Source of the DNA: an uncultured Planctomycetaceae bacterium | Lineage (GTDB): Bacteria > Planctomycetota > Planctomycetia > Pirellulales > Pirellulaceae | DNA: 7,127 nt | NCBI GenBank assembly: GCA_937967755.1 | Contig: CALBTA010000025.1 | Location: forward strand, 1-7,127 | Reading direction: 5' to 3' | Shown here: piece by piece, positions 6,295 to 7,127 of the stretch | Layout of the letters: every line of letters begins with the position of its first letter | How positions within the stretch are numbered: the stretch's first letter is position 1 | Notes under the pieces: generated by a model | Told to the model about the DNA's origin: nothing | The model's database searches: none | What the model saw: the letters and a program-made list of their open reading frames with translations, nothing else | Position numbers and translations under genes: made by a program

Positions 6295-7127
6295 TTACAG
6301 TCGAAACAACACTTGCGACTGAACGAACTCCAGCACGTCGTGCAGCCAAACGTAACCCAACGGCCGGCGGCCGCATTTCACGCGGGCGGAAACAGTCGCG
6401 CCGGGCCGAAGCTCAGGCAACTCTACCTTGTCAATCGCGACGCGGACGACCACCGATGGGTCTTGTCCTTCCACGGCGTCGGTGACTTGCCCGATTTCCT
6501 GCACATAACCGGTGAACTCCTGCCCGGGGTGGGTCGCCAGCATGAATGTGACCGGCAGCGGCCCGTCACTGGCCAGCGCCGCTCGCTTCAGGTGACCGAC
6601 ACGCCGCTGCGGCATTTGCACTTCCAACTGCCAGTCGCTGGTCGGGTCGACGACCGTCAACAGCGATTGCCCTTGCCGGACCGGGCGGAACATCAGGCGG
6701 TCGCGAACTTGCCATGTGACGACCTGCCCGCGAATGGGGCTGGTGATGGTTAGTTGCTGTTGTTTCTGTTGGTACAGCAGAAGCTGTTTGTCGATGCTCT
6801 CGACGGTTTTGCGAAGTTGAAACAGCTCGCCGCTGAGGCGGTCCTGGTCTTCCGGGTTGGCTTTGTGCGACGAGAGCAGTTCGCGGTCGAGCGCTTCCAT
6901 TCGTTCACGCGCGGCGAGCTTTTTACCGACCAGATCGGCGACGGCGACGTCCAGATCAGAAGTGCTGCGCATCGTCGCCAGCGTCTGCCCGGCGAAAACC
7001 TCTTGCCCATGGGCGATCGGCACATCGATCACCGTGCCGTCGATTCCGGCGAACACATCGCGGCGGACCGATGGTTCCAGCGTTCCGCGCCCTTCCAATT
7101 CAAAGCTGGCTGGCACGAGGGTGAGCG
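6295..7127 (-). CDS. HlyD-type secretion adaptor, C-terminal part (5' end outside window)
   Basis: The frame is open to the right edge of the window and ends at a TAA (6295-6297). A GTG at 7116 is in frame, but the residues before it (LTLV) continue into the conserved-looking strand LVPASFELEGRGTLEP, so the true start and probably a membrane anchor lie outside. Numbering from that GTG: first lipoyl half about 18-50 (RRDVFAGIDGTVIDVPI, HGQEVFAGQTLATM), coiled-coil hairpin 52-122 (rich in Glu, Leu, Lys and Gln), second lipoyl half 123-157 (LTITSPIRGQVVTWQV, RPVRQGQSLLTVVDP), beta-barrel 160-248 (WQLEVQMPQRRVGHL, VTFMLATHPGQEFTGYV, VVVRVAIDKVELPELRPGATVSARV). The tail RPLGYVWLHDVLEFVQSQVLFRL is an aromatic, probably membrane-associated end. 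It is the first visible gene of the minus-strand operon and lies 72 bases upstream of the small adaptor gene. Expected to work in the envelope with the two downstream adaptors; pump and substrate are not visible. Confidence 0.88.
   Translation of the reverse strand, partial: LTLVPASFELEGRGTLEPSVRRDVFAGIDGTVIDVPIAHGQEVFAGQTLATMRSTSDLDVAVADLVGKKLAARERMEALDRELLSSHKANPEDQDRLSGELFQLRKTVESIDKQLLLYQQKQQQLTITSPIRGQVVTWQVRDRLMFRPVRQGQSLLTVVDPTSDWQLEVQMPQRRVGHLKRAALASDGPLPVTFMLATHPGQEFTGYVQEIGQVTDAVEGQDPSVVVRVAIDKVELPELRPGATVSARVKCGRRPLGYVWLHDVLEFVQSQVLFRL

Noticed and set aside
7114..7116. GTG as the true start of the rightmost adaptor gene
   Set aside because: The frame stays open to the window edge with residues that continue the adaptor's first strand, so the gene is cut by the edge.

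Overview
The window looks like a chromosomal segment of a planctomycete, probably of the Pirellula/Rhodopirellula type. The evidence is protein style, not a marker gene. There is an Arg/Tyr/Trp-rich protein with an RWEPR..HGRLNPF block, a secreted HEAT-like protein with the 'LGADSFHEREAAM..L' opening, and a set of HlyD-type adaptor proteins, one of them fused to a membrane-embedded M50 peptidase. All three styles are familiar from planctomycete genomes. No rRNA, tRNA, transposase or CRISPR array was seen.

Layout from left to right: (1) the 3' end of a plus-strand gene for an unknown planctomycete-type protein (enters from outside, stops at 623); (2) a convergent minus-strand gene for a monotopic phosphoglycosyl transferase of the bacterial sugar transferase family (620-1402), whose stop codon shares bases with the previous gene's stop; (3) about 530 bases without a convincing gene, ending in a clear extended -10 promoter (1863-1890); (4) a plus-strand gene for a secreted HEAT-like protein (1932-3041); (5) three consecutive minus-strand genes transcribed right to left: a truncated HlyD-type adaptor (6295-7127), a small exported adaptor (5302-6222) and a 725-residue fusion of PqqD-like domain, M50 metallopeptidase and HlyD module (3076-5253).

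The minus-strand trio is the most interesting part. All three proteins carry split lipoyl/biotinyl-like domains around a coiled coil, the architecture of adaptors that connect an inner-membrane pump to an outer-membrane channel. One of them also carries an intact HEFGH zinc site inside a multi-spanning membrane domain. No ABC, RND or MFS pump and no TolC-like channel is visible, so the partner, the substrate and the reason for attaching a protease are open. The genes are separated only by short spacers, and each spacer holds structured repetitive DNA: a 49-base double palindrome with outward GTAG/CTAC ends (REPIN-like) between the first and second gene, and five period-8 units of TCACCTNN between the second and third.

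The sugar transferase probably starts an oligo- or polysaccharide on a lipid carrier. Nothing in the window ties it to the adaptor operon.
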